Source: Streptomyces sp. NBC_00523 (lineage in GTDB: Bacteria > Actinomycetota > Actinomycetes > Streptomycetales > Streptomycetaceae). From it: DNA of 64,000 bases. The notes under the pieces are model-generated. The model had not been told where the DNA came from. It saw only the letters and a list, made by a program, of their open reading frames with translations, and ran no database searches. Positions 63,841-64,000 of the stretch are shown here, one piece after another. Both the position numbers and the translations under genes were made by a program. The number at the start of each line of letters is the position of its first letter. The stretch's first letter is position 1. The DNA lies in the NCBI RefSeq assembly GCF_036346615.1, contig NZ_CP107836.1, forward strand, positions 248,001-312,000, given 5' to 3'.

Positions 63841-64000
63841 TCAGGCGCCCGGGGTCAGACAGAGGGTCAGGATCTGGAACGGGCGCAAGGTCAGGTGGAT
63901 GTCCTGGCCGTCGACGTCCGGCGCGGGCTCATTCGTCAGTTCCCGTTCCAGCAGATCCGTGATCCGCGCGCCGGCCAGAGGGAAGCCCGTCCTGAGCGTC
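63841..64000 (-). CDS. C-terminal end of a GH38 alpha-mannosidase (partial)
   Basis: The frame enters from the right edge and ends at TGA 63841-63843. It reads LRTGFPLAGARITDLLEREL, ... DGQDIHLTLRPFQILTLCLT, the typical last strand of GH38 enzymes (L-R-P-F-x-I-x-T-L). Only ~52 residues are present. With the GH71/99-like and ManD genes it hints at mannan-type glycan use. Confidence 0.7.
   Translation of the reverse strand, partial: TLRTGFPLAGARITDLLERELTNEPAPDVDGQDIHLTLRPFQILTLCLTPGA

Overview
This is a high-GC actinobacterial chromosome segment, almost certainly Streptomyces. GC at codon third positions is very high. Regulators are of the ROK, TetR, XRE-cupin, LysR and MerR types. There is a RheA/Hsp18-type operator, an exact CebR-type box, secreted carbohydrate-active enzymes, and GTG/TTG or leaderless starts. 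No tRNA, rRNA, CRISPR array or replication origin was seen. Functions are assigned by reading motifs and family resemblance; no database search was run.

Left part (1-6.5 kb): a sugar-utilisation locus. It holds the start of a sugar ABC-transporter binding lipoprotein, a Tat-exported GH71/GH99-like enzyme, a divergent ManD/RspA-type enolase-superfamily dehydratase, and a GH39 beta-xylosidase in an operon with a ROK repressor.

Middle-left (6.5-31 kb): an accessory, decaying region. Gene remnants, frameshifted genes (DUF4267, adhP-like, DinB/maleylpyruvate-isomerase-like) and insertion sequences sit among intact modules. The intact modules are hsp20 with a divergent rheA-type regulator and two perfect operators; a serine hydrolase/LysR/penicillin-binding-protein cluster; a carboxylesterase with a MerR regulator; and an alpha/beta hydrolase with a TetR regulator. 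About 16 kb of it (11.0-27.6 kb) is bounded by two nearly identical copies of about 216 bp, carrying the 3' end of a cupin gene. Three insertion sequences abut at the right-hand copy.

Middle-right (31-54.7 kb): regulator-enzyme pairs, mostly divergent with a palindromic operator between them, covering redox and detoxification functions (epimerase/TetR, epoxide hydrolase/XRE, thioredoxin-reductase-like enzyme/XRE, two FAD monooxygenases/TetR, an MFS exporter). Here too are a large three-part regulator (31.6-33.4 kb) and a translationally coupled pair: an FAD/NAD(P)-binding protein and a PEP-utilising enzyme with no ATP-binding domain and changed active-site positions (43.0-46.1 kb). That pair is the best candidate for an undescribed system.

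Right part (54.7-64 kb): secreted enzymes. A GH87-like multidomain glucanase, a secreted HAD phosphatase, an AA10 lytic polysaccharide monooxygenase behind a CebR-type box, a calcium-binding repeat protein, a broken VCBS-repeat protein, a hypothetical protein, and the end of a GH38 alpha-mannosidase. Strong hairpin terminators separate several of these units.
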